32,300 bases of DNA from Streptomyces fumigatiscleroticus (GTDB lineage Bacteria; Actinomycetota; Actinomycetes; Streptomycetales; Streptomycetaceae): NCBI RefSeq assembly GCF_014647975.1, contig NZ_BMQF01000039.1, positions 1 through 32,300 on the forward strand, in the 5' to 3' direction. A program made the position numbers and the translations under genes. Shown here piece after piece: positions 1-7,012 of the stretch (positions are counted from its first letter, which is position 1; each line of letters opens with the position of its first letter). The notes beneath the pieces were generated by a model. That model was given only the letters and a program-made list of their open reading frames with translations, had not been told where the DNA came from and ran no database searches.

Positions 1-36
1 TCCAGCAACACGTACTACGGTTCAGGTGAGAAATGA
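1..36 (+). CDS. Possible 3' end of a gene cut by the window edge
   Basis: Reading frame 1 from the first base is open for 11 codons (SSNTYYGSGEK) and stops at TGA 34-36. It faces the end of the HD-domain gene. The fragment is too short to assign to a family, and it could be chance. Confidence 0.2.
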   Translation, partial: SSNTYYGSGEK

Positions 37-136
37 CGTGAACGGTCTGTCGGGGTGCCCCTGACGCCGGGGCGGGCCGTGTCAGTGACGCTGCGTCAGC
101 AGCCTGGTCCGCGGGGTGCGGTCGTGTCATGTCCGT

Positions 137-991
137 TCACTCCTCGAAGGGAGCGGCGAGCAGCAGATCCTCCACGGTGGGCACCGGGAATTCCGGGATG
201 TGACGGCGGCCGACCTCGGCGAAGGGGTGCATGAGCGTTGACATGGGCTTTGTGCGGCACAGCGACAATATGTTGTCGAGCGCGTCCTGCTTGAATCCTT
301 TCCTGGGGAAGGTGCCGAGTATTTCTTCGAGAGTGCCGGACGGGATCTGCTGAATGTCGTTGCCGGTGAAGTCGAGTCCGGAGCCGACGGCGACCATGGC
401 GATCTCGGGCCTCTTTCGAATCGCGATGCCGATGTTGGTGTGCAAGGCGATCGCATCCCAGACCACCGCGACTCGTTCGGCCGGCATGCGCTGTTCCCGC
501 AGGAACCGCTGCGCGGCATCGGCGCCGTCGACCTCGAAGCGCTCGGTCGGGGTCCGGTACGCCTCGACCAGTCCGAGGTCATGCAGGGCAGTAGCGACGA
601 ACGCGAGTTCGCGGTCGTAGTGAACGCCGCGCCGATCGAACAGCACGCAGCCGTAAAGGTACGTCCGCATGACATGGTTGAAGAGTGTCTCCGAGGACAC
701 GCTTCGAGCGAATGCGGCGGTTCTCTGCGCTACCTCGCCGGCGGGAATGCGGATTCCGGCCACTGTCCGGGGCAGGGCGCCGGTACTCGAAGCCGAATTC
801 CTGTCGCGCGGTGCCGGCCCCGGAGCGGCAGCGGCAGACGGTGCGGCAGCGGCAGACGGTGCGGCAGCGGCAGACGGTGCGGACACGGCGGTGGCGAACG
901 CGAAGGTCGCACCCATCGCGGCGACACCGACACCGCGCCCTAGTGCCGCGCGCCGAGTGACATTCTCCGTCTCATTGTCCTTGTCCCACAC
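137..991 (-). CDS. Exported HD-domain protein, cyanamide hydratase-like
   Basis: This is a 284-aa protein of the HD-domain (cyanamide hydratase-like) metal-dependent hydrolase type. The GTG at 991 is chosen as start because AAGGAGG lies 8 nt upstream; an upstream ATG at 1054 has no such site. The N-terminus has a twin arginine at residues 13-14 followed by a hydrophobic Ala-rich stretch, so a Tat signal peptide is likely. Next comes an Ala/Pro/Ser linker made of three identical 18-bp repeats (828-881). The HD core shows His106 in NHVMRTY, the His137-Asp138 pair in ALHDLG, and a further His in IALHTN, the usual metal ligands of the family. Known relatives hydrate cyanamide or are uncharacterised; the substrate here is unknown. 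An exported HD hydrolase is slightly unusual. No partner gene is adjacent. Confidence 0.85.
   Translation of the reverse strand: MWDKDNETENVTRRAALGRGVGVAAMGATFAFATAVSAPSAAAAPSAAAAPSAAAAPGPAPRDRNSASSTGALPRTVAGIRIPAGEVAQRTAAFARSVSSETLFNHVMRTYLYGCVLFDRRGVHYDRELAFVATALHDLGLVEAYRTPTERFEVDGADAAQRFLREQRMPAERVAVVWDAIALHTNIGIAIRKRPEIAMVAVGSGLDFTGNDIQQIPSGTLEEILGTFPRKGFKQDALDNILSLCRTKPMSTLMHPFAEVGRRHIPEFPVPTVEDLLLAAPFEE
828..881. repeat. Three perfect 18-bp tandem repeats in the HD-protein linker
   Basis: Three identical 18-bp units (828-845, 846-863, 864-881) encode APSAAA-type repeats directly after the signal peptide. Copy number could change by slippage without breaking the frame. Confidence 0.9.
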
Positions 992-1505
992 GTGAGCAGC
1001 CTCCTTTTCGGCGGTTGATCGGTCGATGTCCAGAGCGTATGGAGGAAGCCGCACGGCCGACAGAGGCGAAAATGCCGATGAGCCCCTGATTCTCGCCAGG
1101 GCGGCTCAAGCAGATCAGCGCCCTCGACGAACGCTGCCGGACCGCCGTCGCCCGGTGTCCGTTCGCGGCCTTCGGCTACCGGGACGCCGGTGGCATCGGC
1201 AGAACGACCTTCATCGGCGGCACGCCGGGACCAACCGCACCACGTGCCGCAGGCGACCGTCTCTCGTGCGCCGCGCTCCCGCGGATGCTCATGGTCGTCC
1301 CGGCGTGCACGACGCAGGAGGCAGCGCCTTCCCGCGGCTCGCCCGACCGCGAGTGTCGGCGTCGCGGGCCCGGGCGGCATCGGGCATGCCAAGGGTGGTG
1401 TTCCGGTGCCCGGGTGAGTGGCGTGGACGAGAGGTTGTGGAGGTCCTGGATCCCACTGCGGTGAGCCCTCTTGTCCGCTTCCGGGCGGTAACTTCCCCGA
1501 AGCCG
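992..1505. other. Intergenic region, possibly holding gene debris
   Basis: No intact gene is supported here. On the plus strand, a frame around 1105-1380 reads LDERCRTAVARCPFAAF and then YRDAGG, faintly like the start of a pyridoxamine-5'-phosphate-oxidase-type flavoprotein. It has no start or ribosome site and loses all resemblance after about 60 codons. It may be a decayed gene, but that is a weak inference. Confidence 0.25.
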
Positions 1506-1541
1506 TCGAACCGATCGGACGGGCTCGCTACGGTGGCGGCG
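1506..1541 (+). promoter_or_regulatory. Candidate leaderless promoter of the GntR-like gene
   Basis: TCGAAC (1506-1511) and TACGGT (1529-1534) are separated by exactly 17 nt. The GTG start lies 6 nt after the -10-like element, where transcription would begin. No Shine-Dalgarno precedes this GTG, which fits a leaderless mRNA, common in Streptomyces. Confidence 0.45.
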
Positions 1542-1804
1542 TGAGCACCCTCACCAGGACGCCCGCCGAGCGGATCGCCGGTGACCTCGCCCCGGCCGTC
1601 CGCCGCCGGCTCATCCGGCCCGGCGACCGGCTTCCCCCGCGGTCCGGACTCATGACGTCGTACGGCGTCGCCATGGACACCGCCGGGAAGCGGGGCGGGG
1701 CGCAGCCGCTCGGACCGGACGCCGCCCGGCACACCGCCGCCCTCACGCCGTGCGAGCCGGACGGCGACCGGAAGGCCGCCGCGCGGGAAGGGACCGGCCG
1801 ATGA
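1541..1804 (+). CDS. Small GntR-like winged-helix protein (truncated)
   Basis: This is an 87-aa ORF. Residues 5-45 (RIAGDLAPAVRRRLIRPGDR, then LPP and SYGV) match the pattern of a GntR DNA-binding domain, in which a GDRLPS-type turn is followed by YGVSRxTVR. The recognition helix is poorly preserved (YGVAMDTAGKR), and no effector domain follows. It could be a degenerate repressor or a small DNA-binding protein. Its stop overlaps the next start in ATGA (1801-1804), so the two genes are probably translationally coupled. The start is inferred from a leaderless-type promoter rather than a ribosome site. Confidence 0.5.
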   Translation: MSTLTRTPAERIAGDLAPAVRRRLIRPGDRLPPRSGLMTSYGVAMDTAGKRGGAQPLGPDAARHTAALTPCEPDGDRKAAAREGTGR

Positions 1805-2385
1805 CAGCCGATTACAGCGGGTGGAAGAGCAGCGTCCTGCTGGAGCAGGTGCGCGCCCTGGCCGTCGCCGTCGCGGCCGGCCAGACCGAGCACGCGCCGA
1901 ACCTCGCGGCCGCCGCGGCAGCCCTGCAATACCGGCACGATGCCCCGCTCGGCCAGGACCCGGACATGCCGCGCCCGGACATGCCGCGCCCGGACATGCC
2001 GCGCCCGGACATGCCGCGCCCGGACATGCCGCGCCCGGACATGCCGCGCCCGGACATGCCGCGCCCGGACATGCCGCGCCCGGACTCCGGGCTGCCGTAC
2101 CTCGACCTCGAGCGGCGCGTCTCGTACCAGGGCAACGGCTTTCTCGCCGTCACGGCCGGGGAGATCCGCCAGGCGATGGGGACCCGGCCGCTCGCCGCTT
2201 ACCACCTGTGCACCGTCCCGGAGAAGCTGCCCGCCGACGACGACGCATCCGTGTGCCTGTACGACGCACGCGCCGGGGTCGGCGCACTGCTGGGGGCCAT
2301 CGCCCGAGGTGAAGCCCCATGGGCGGCGTACGAGGCCGTGAAGAACCGCGCCGTGCACCACCACCCGCCCTCCGCGAAGCACTGA
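1801..2385 (+). CDS. Unrecognised protein with eight DMPRP repeats
   Basis: This 194-aa protein belongs to no family I can name. The ATG at 1801 overlaps the previous stop (ATGA) and follows GGGAAGGGA at about 1787-1795. It has an N-terminal Ala-rich helical part (residues 1-50) and a linker of eight perfect DMPRP repeats from 15-bp units (1963-2082). A C-terminal part of about 100 residues begins SGLPYLDLERRVSYQGNGFL and ends His/Pro-rich. There is no signal peptide or membrane segment, so it is probably cytosolic. Coupling to a GntR-like protein suggests a two-gene regulatory or accessory module. It is followed by a convergent TetR gene about 85 nt away. Confidence 0.7.
   Translation: MTADYSGWKSSVLLEQVRALAVAVAAGQTEHAPNLAAAAAALQYRHDAPLGQDPDMPRPDMPRPDMPRPDMPRPDMPRPDMPRPDMPRPDMPRPDSGLPYLDLERRVSYQGNGFLAVTAGEIRQAMGTRPLAAYHLCTVPEKLPADDDASVCLYDARAGVGALLGAIARGEAPWAAYEAVKNRAVHHHPPSAKH
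1963..2082. repeat. Eight 15-bp tandem repeats (DMPRP)
   Basis: ATGCCGCGCCC recurs at 1966, 1981, 1996, 2011, 2026, 2041, 2056 and 2071 with an exact 15-bp period and no variation between copies. Identical units imply a recent expansion. Confidence 0.95.
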
Positions 2386-2414
2386 CCACGGACAAGGACG
2401 AACCAGGGCCGGGG

Positions 2415-2486
2415 CCGGACCGCCGCCGTGTCCGCTTGTTGTCGGTGGTGGGGCGGCGGGTGCCGGGCGTTCAGGCGGTGGTCCGG
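2415..2486. terminator. Candidate bidirectional hairpin between convergent genes
   Basis: The arms 2415-2427 and 2474-2486 form a 13-bp stem with one G-T wobble around a 46-nt loop. The right arm lies inside the end of the TetR gene. There is no T-run and the loop is long, so this is only a candidate. Confidence 0.3.
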
Positions 2487-3094
2487 GGCGCGCCGGCGGG
2501 GGAGCGGTGCTGATCCAGGATGGTCTCGACGATCCTCATCAGGCGGTCCCCCGTCTGATCGATGCTTCCGTTCTGCGTGCTGACCTGAGCGCCTTCGAGT
2601 ACGAAAGTGATCATGGCCGCGGTCTGCTCGGGATCGGGCAGCCCGGCCTCGGCGCACATGCCGACCAGTCTGCGGGTCTGATGGGCCTTGTGCTTCTCGA
2701 TCACTTGTCGTGCGGGGTGGGAGCGGTCGGGCAGCTCGGCGAGGGAGTTGATGAACGGGCAGCCCCGGTGTGAGATCGCCGGCAGTCCCTCGGCGATGAA
2801 GCGGGCCAGGGCCAGGATCTGCTCCCTGGGCCGGCCGGGGTGTTCGGCCTCGGCCCGGTCGAAGGCCGCCTGGTAGTCGGCGGCGACGATGCGCAGCCAC
2901 TCCGCGACCAGCGCGTCCTTGGTCTCGAAGTGCCGGTAGATCGCCATTTTGGTGGTCTCGGCCCTGTCGGCGATCGCCTGGACGCCCACCCGCCGGATCC
3001 CCTCGCGCTGGAAGAGCTCTTCCGCCGCGTCGAGGATGCGCTCACGCGGCGGCAGTTTCGCCACCCTGCCCGGCCTTCTGGCGGTCGATGTCAT
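2471..3094 (-). CDS. TetR/AcrR-family transcriptional regulator
   Basis: This 207-aa protein is of typical TetR length. The N-terminal helix-turn-helix covers about residues 17-63 (RERILDAAEELFQREGIRR, then VQAIADRAETTKMAIYRHF), followed by a ligand-binding half containing RGCPFINSLAELPD, seen in TetR_C_33-like proteins. The ATG at 3094 has GGAGGAG just upstream. The gene is divergent from the amidase, and the intervening region carries a palindrome and an array of 10-bp repeats. It therefore probably represses the amidase and itself. The inducing ligand is unknown. Confidence 0.9.
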   Translation of the reverse strand: MTSTARRPGRVAKLPPRERILDAAEELFQREGIRRVGVQAIADRAETTKMAIYRHFETKDALVAEWLRIVAADYQAAFDRAEAEHPGRPREQILALARFIAEGLPAISHRGCPFINSLAELPDRSHPARQVIEKHKAHQTRRLVGMCAEAGLPDPEQTAAMITFVLEGAQVSTQNGSIDQTGDRLMRIVETILDQHRSPAGAPRTTA

Positions 3095-3148
3095 GACTCC
3101 TCCGTGACGTCCGGTCCCTCGTGGGCCCCGGCCCCGAGCCCCCTGCTA

Positions 3149-3208
3149 CGGTACCAGTCCGTTCCGTTCGATACCGCTCGGTATCGTCCGGTACTCATCG
3201 GTACCGTT
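3149..3208. promoter_or_regulatory. Operator-like array of six 10-bp repeats with a perfect palindrome
   Basis: Copies of a CGGTACC-like heptamer begin at 3149, 3159, 3169, 3179, 3189 and 3199, exactly one helical turn apart. The copies at 3149 and 3199 are CGGTACC, 3169 is CGATACC, 3179 is CGGTATC, 3189 is CGGTACT and 3159 is the weaker CCGTTCC. Within the array, GATACCG (3170-3176) and CGGTATC (3179-3185) form a perfect inverted repeat with a 2-nt spacer. It sits between the divergent TetR and amidase starts, so it is the likely operator. Confidence 0.7.
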
Positions 3209-3226
3209 TTTTCGTGGGGAGTGACA

Positions 3227-4678
3227 GTGAGAGTTGCCGAGTACGTACGCTTCGACGCGATGGGGCTCGCGGAGCTGGTGGCCCGGGGCGAGGTGACCCC
3301 CGCCGAACTGGAAGCAGCCGCACGTGAGGCCGCGCAGGTGGTCAATCCGCGGATCAACGCCGTCGTGGAGACTTGGCCGGCCGACGACGGGCCCCGGCCC
3401 GGCAGCGCACCGCTGGCCGGCGTCCCTTTTCTGATCAAGGACATCGGAGTCGCCATGGCCGGGAGGCGAATGGAGCTGGGCAGCCGTCTCGCGGCCGGCC
3501 ATGTCGCCCGCGCCGACTCCTCCCTGATGCGGCGCTTCCGCCGCGCCGGCCTCGTGACGTTCGGGCGGACCGCGACACCGGAGATGGCCTACAGCAACAC
3601 GACGGAGCCCGTGCTGTACGGCGCGACCCGCAACCCGTGGGACCTCCGGCGGAGCGCGGGCGGATCCAGTGGGGGCGCGGGCGCGGCTGTCGCCGCCGGG
3701 GTGGTCCCGATCGCGCACGCCACCGACGCCGCCGGCTCGATCCGCATCCCCGCCGCCTGCAACGGCCTCTTCGGTTTGAAGCCCACCCGGGGCCGGGTCT
3801 CCATGGGCCCCTACGCCGACGAGATCTTCAACGGCTTGGGCGTGCACGGCAGCGTCAGCCGCACCGTACGCGACAGTGCGGCACTGCTCGACCAGATCCG
3901 CGGCCCCGAACCGGGCGATCCCTACTTCGCCCAGGAGCCGTCCCGGCCGTACGCGGAGGAGGTCACCCGTCATCCGGGCTCGCTGCGGATCGGCGTCCTC
4001 ACCCATGCATGGGGCGGACGCCGCACCGCCGCTTCCGTGGCCGACGCTCTTGCTCGCACCGTGCGTCTGCTCGAATCGCTCGGCCACCAGGTCGAGGAGG
4101 CCGAGGTCGGCCTCGGTGCCGACTGGGAGGACTTCGTCCTGGCCAGCGCCCGTCAGTGGACGGCGAATCTCGCGGCCTCGGTCGACGAGCTGGCTGCCGC
4201 CCTCGACCGGCCCGTCGACTCCTCGACCCTCGAACCGCCCGTCCTCGCCGGCTACCACTACGGACGGCGGGTCAGCGGCACCGAGTTCGTCACCGCTCTC
4301 GAGATCCGGAACCGGGTCGCCCGGAGCCTGGCGCGGTACTTCGACGCTTACGACATGCTGCTCACCCCGACCCTGCCGGAGCTGCCCGTGCCCTTGGGCA
4401 CCCATGCCGAGGGTGCGGAGACGCTGGACGGCCTTGGCTGGCTTCGCCGCCTCTTCGACCTCTCGCCGTTCACCGCGGCGTTCAATGTGGCGGGCACACC
4501 CGCCATGTCCGTGCCCGTGACGGCCGACACCGAGACGGGGCTCCCGATCGGTATGCAGTTCGCCGCCGGTTACGGACTCGAAGGCCGCCTCTTCCGCCTC
4601 GCCGGACAACTCGAACAGGCAAGCCCGTGGTCGGGGCGAACGCCCACGGTGTGGGCAGGGAACCACACGGGCCGCTGA
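3227..4678 (+). CDS. Amidase (amidase signature family)
   Basis: This 483-aa hydrolase of the amidase-signature family cleaves carboxamide bonds through a Ser-cisSer-Lys triad. The catalytic Lys is residue 71 in GVPFLIKDIG, the Gly/Ser-rich signature GGSSGG is at 145-150 with the bridging Ser, and the nucleophile Ser171 is in AAGSIRIPAA. A conserved C-terminal segment (GLPIGMQFAAGYGLEGRLF) closes the fold. GTG 3227 is preferred because GGGGAG lies 5 nt upstream; GTG 3221 overlaps that site. The open frame upstream to 2840 runs through the TetR gene and is not used. The family includes amide, carbamate and nylon-oligomer hydrolases, and the substrate here cannot be told. Control by the divergent TetR is likely. 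Confidence 0.92.
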   Translation: MRVAEYVRFDAMGLAELVARGEVTPAELEAAAREAAQVVNPRINAVVETWPADDGPRPGSAPLAGVPFLIKDIGVAMAGRRMELGSRLAAGHVARADSSLMRRFRRAGLVTFGRTATPEMAYSNTTEPVLYGATRNPWDLRRSAGGSSGGAGAAVAAGVVPIAHATDAAGSIRIPAACNGLFGLKPTRGRVSMGPYADEIFNGLGVHGSVSRTVRDSAALLDQIRGPEPGDPYFAQEPSRPYAEEVTRHPGSLRIGVLTHAWGGRRTAASVADALARTVRLLESLGHQVEEAEVGLGADWEDFVLASARQWTANLAASVDELAAALDRPVDSSTLEPPVLAGYHYGRRVSGTEFVTALEIRNRVARSLARYFDAYDMLLTPTLPELPVPLGTHAEGAETLDGLGWLRRLFDLSPFTAAFNVAGTPAMSVPVTADTETGLPIGMQFAAGYGLEGRLFRLAGQLEQASPWSGRTPTVWAGNHTGR

Positions 4679-4754
4679 CGCGTGCTCCCGGAGAGCCGGG
4701 CGTCCACGGGCGTACGCGCGTGAGACCTCCCGGGCGGGCGCCGCCGGCCCACGC

Positions 4755-5105
4755 CAGGCCGAAGACGATGCCCACCAGGAAGATCGGCATCAGGCTCATG
4801 GTCGGACCGGGCTGCTCCACGCCCAGCAGGCCCGCGCCCCAGCCCCACTGGAAGACCATCACCACCGAGCCGAGCGTGGCCAGCACCGACAGCAGGAACC
4901 CGAAGGCGGCCTTGACGGGCACCGGCACCGAGCGGGAGACCGCCAGCAGCAGGAGCAGCCAGGATCACGATGACGGCCAGACAGGGGACGAGCGCGTCCT
5001 GAAGCGCCTGCGCGATGTCGATGTTCATCGCGGTGCTGCCGGTGACCTCGAAGGTCGCGCCCGTCTCCCGCTCCAGATCCGCGCGTTGCGCACGGATGGT
5101 CTGTG
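4755..5105 (-). pseudogene. MMPL/RND-type transporter fragment
   Basis: This is a decayed internal piece of an MMPL-family membrane transporter. From 5105 downward the minus strand reads IRAQRADLERETGATFEVTG and MNIDIAQALQDALVPCLAVIV. After a one-base frame slip near 4960 it continues VPVKAAFGFLLSVLATLGS and MPIFLVGIVFGLA. These match the transmembrane block of MMPL proteins in order. Resemblance ends at about 4755, where a DYE-type motif should follow. Start, N-terminal half and C-terminal half are missing, so it cannot be functional. It directly abuts a truncated TetR gene, a pairing common for intact TetR-MMPL operons. Confidence 0.8.
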
Positions 5106-5416
5106 ATCACGTCCGCCAGGGGCGCCCCGGACGGCACCTCGTCGACTGCCGCGACCAGACGGTCCGCCATGCCCTCGGCGCACTCGGCGAACAGCGCGTA
5201 CGTGTTCGGGAGATGCCGGTACAGCGCCGCCGCGGTGATCCCCACCGCTGCGGCGATCTGCTCCATGGAGGCCCGGTGGTAGCCGCGCTCGCTGAAGACC
5301 CGGCCGGCCGCCTCGACGATGAGCTGCCTGCGGTTACGGGGCCGAGTGGCCGCGGTCGGCTCGGCGGTCACAGCCGAACGGGCGGATACGGAGACGGGGC
5401 CATGCAGATCAGTCAA
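5106..5416 (-). pseudogene. Truncated TetR-family regulator
   Basis: About 104 residues of a TetR protein remain. The helix-turn-helix is complete (RRQLIVEAAGRVFSERGYHR, then MEQIAAAVGITAAALYRHLP), followed by the first helices of the ligand domain, ending near DEVPSGAPLADVIT. The sequence then enters MMPL transporter sequence in a different frame, and the ORF runs on as nonsense to 4859. TTG 5416 is the track start; an internal GTG (VTAEP) is an alternative. A deletion has removed the TetR C-terminus and the first part of the transporter. A short DNA-binding protein without a ligand domain might still be made. Confidence 0.75.
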
Positions 5417-5419
5417 TCA

Positions 5420-5720
5420 CACTCGCCCGCAGCTCCCCCGTCATCCGCGACGCAACGGCCTTGCCCCACTCGCCGTCCGCCTGTGGGAAGTAGCGCTCGG
5501 CTTCCCCAGCGTCAGGTCCCAGCGTCAGGCCGACGACGCGGCACACGGCCGTTGGGTCCCGGCAACCGGACCGGCGTCGGCCGGGGAGCGTGTCCTCGCC
5601 GTGTCCATGTCCTCCGGTCGGCCTCCGTGCGGATCAGCGATCCCCCTGCCGCCAACGGCCCGTCCCGACCTCACGAAGGCTGTGCGGGTCCCGGTCCGCA
5701 CGGCCTTGTGCCGACGGTCG
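5420..5720. other. Intergenic stretch without a supported gene
   Basis: I see no ORF with a ribosome site and family resemblance here. It lies between the start of the TetR fragment and the end of the DUF4331 gene. A short imperfect repeat (CCCAGCGTCAGG, two copies around 5506-5529) is the only structure seen. Confidence 0.4.
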
Positions 5721-5722
5721 GG

Positions 5723-6757
5723 TCAGGCGGCCGGCGGCATGTAGGGGAAGGACCCGGTGGGCTTGGAGGTGACCGACTCCTTGCCGATGCCGAGCGTGAC
5801 CGGGGTGTTGCTCGCGAGGGAGAACATGACGTCCGGCGCGTTGTCGGTGAGCGTGCGGCCGTTCCACCGGGCGAACCCGTACGACGCCGGCGTGCCGACC
5901 ACGTAGGGCAGTACGTTGGGGAGGATGCGCTCCACGACCGTCTTGGCGTAGGCCTCCGGGTCCTCCGCGGTGCCGTAGGCGCGCACCACGCCGGCCACCG
6001 ATTCGGTGAGCGCCTTGCCGTACAGGGCGACGTCCTCGCTCGGGACGTTCTCGTTGAGACGGTCGCCGAGGTTCTCGTCGTACTGGGTGAACAGCGGGTG
6101 GATCATCGGCAGGCCGGCCCGGTTGACCGGGCGCCAGCCACCGGCGTCGGTGGCCAGGGAGGCCACGGCCCACACGTCGATCCTTCGGTCGTGCCCGGCC
6201 ACGGGCAGCAGCTCCCCGTCGGCCAGCTCCAGGACGAGGGAGTGGACGGTGTGACCCGCGAAGAGGTTGGTCGCCTGGGCGGGGTCCCATGAGGAGAGGT
6301 CTATCCTGGTGCCGTCCTGGAAGGCGTGGCCGACGGCGTGCAGAACGTCCGGTTCGATCCAGAAGGGGTCGCCCGCCCTGCCGACCCAGGCCCGGCTGCC
6401 GCCGGGGAGCTCCAGGGTCTCGCCCGTGCGGCCCCGGCCGACGACCGTGCCCGTCGCGAAGTCGTCCCGTGCCTCGGGCCCGGCCAGGCGGCGGATCTCG
6501 TAGGTCTGGACACCGTTCGCGTCGGCGTCGCCGAACGTGAAGCGGTAGGTGACGTCCTCCAAGGCGTCGCCGTTGGAGTCGATCTTGAATTCGTACTTGC
6601 CCTCCGGGTGCAGGCCCCGCGGGATGTCCTCCCCGGCGAGCGAGTGGCTGTGGTTCGTCACCAGCACGGTGCCCTTCTCACCTCGGAAGACGTACAGGTC
6701 GGTGATGTCCAGCCGGGGGTCCTGGCGGGCGATGGGGGAGTCGAGGTGGTGGGACAT
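5723..6757 (-). CDS. DUF4331 domain-containing protein
   Basis: This 344-aa protein is recognised as DUF4331 by its N-terminus: SHHLDSPIARQDPRLDITDL is the family's conserved SSHREAP...NTDLY opening. Later blocks such as DNAPDVMFSLASNTPVTLGI sit near the C-terminus. There is no signal peptide, although many relatives are secreted. The biochemical function of the family is not established. The ATG at 6757 has only a weak upstream purine stretch. It lies 255 nt downstream of a LAL regulator on the same strand; a hairpin and a 7-bp tandem repeat separate them, so it may have its own promoter. Confidence 0.88.
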   Translation of the reverse strand: MSHHLDSPIARQDPRLDITDLYVFRGEKGTVLVTNHSHSLAGEDIPRGLHPEGKYEFKIDSNGDALEDVTYRFTFGDADANGVQTYEIRRLAGPEARDDFATGTVVGRGRTGETLELPGGSRAWVGRAGDPFWIEPDVLHAVGHAFQDGTRIDLSSWDPAQATNLFAGHTVHSLVLELADGELLPVAGHDRRIDVWAVASLATDAGGWRPVNRAGLPMIHPLFTQYDENLGDRLNENVPSEDVALYGKALTESVAGVVRAYGTAEDPEAYAKTVVERILPNVLPYVVGTPASYGFARWNGRTLTDNAPDVMFSLASNTPVTLGIGKESVTSKPTGSFPYMPPAA

Positions 6758-6839
6758 GTCATTCTCGCTTTCGTTGTCGAGCCGGGTGAGCCGGGACCGT
6801 GTTGTGGTCTCCGAGGTCTGAGGTCTCTGTGGTCTCTGA

Positions 6840-6865
6840 GGTCCGTGGTCCGTGGTCCGTGGTCC
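6840..6865. repeat. 7-bp tandem repeat upstream of the DUF4331 gene
   Basis: GGTCCGT repeats at 6840, 6847 and 6854 with a partial fourth copy, flanked by related GGTCTC/GGTCTG words from about 6805. It lies about 80-110 nt upstream of the DUF4331 start. A non-multiple-of-three repeat in a promoter region could change spacing by slippage. Confidence 0.8.
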
Positions 6866-6938
6866 TCAGTCTGCTGAGACGGATGACGGGTGATCTGTCG
6901 GGACATCTCCAGGATTCGCTGGGTGCCGGCCCCAGGGA

Positions 6939-6962
6939 GCCTGTGGGGCCAACCCCACGGGC
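6939..6962 (-). terminator. Hairpin between the LAL gene and the DUF4331 gene
   Basis: The arms 6939-6948 and 6953-6962 form a 10-bp stem with one G-T wobble and a 4-nt loop. It is just downstream of the LAL stop (7013, minus strand). There is no T-run, as is frequent for actinobacterial terminators. Confidence 0.5.
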
Positions 6963-7012
6963 CCCGAGGGCGACGTCCGGCGCACACGCGGGTACGGGGT
7001 ACCGCCGGGCTG

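Noticed and set aside
86..98. TGACGC-T-GCGTCA palindrome after the HD-protein gene
   Set aside because: Symmetric, but too short and lacking a neighbouring promoter or partner to call an operator or terminator.
1963..2082. Regular repeats considered as a CRISPR array
   Set aside because: Head-to-tail 15-bp units without spacers, in a coding frame; the same holds for 31487-31906. No cas genes.
2840..3226. N-terminal extension of the amidase to 612 aa
   Set aside because: It would run antisense through the TetR gene and the operator array; amidase homology begins just after GTG 3227, which has a ribosome site.
5015..6292. 425-aa plus-strand ORF
   Set aside because: Antisense to the TetR fragment and the DUF4331 gene; no start signals or domain.
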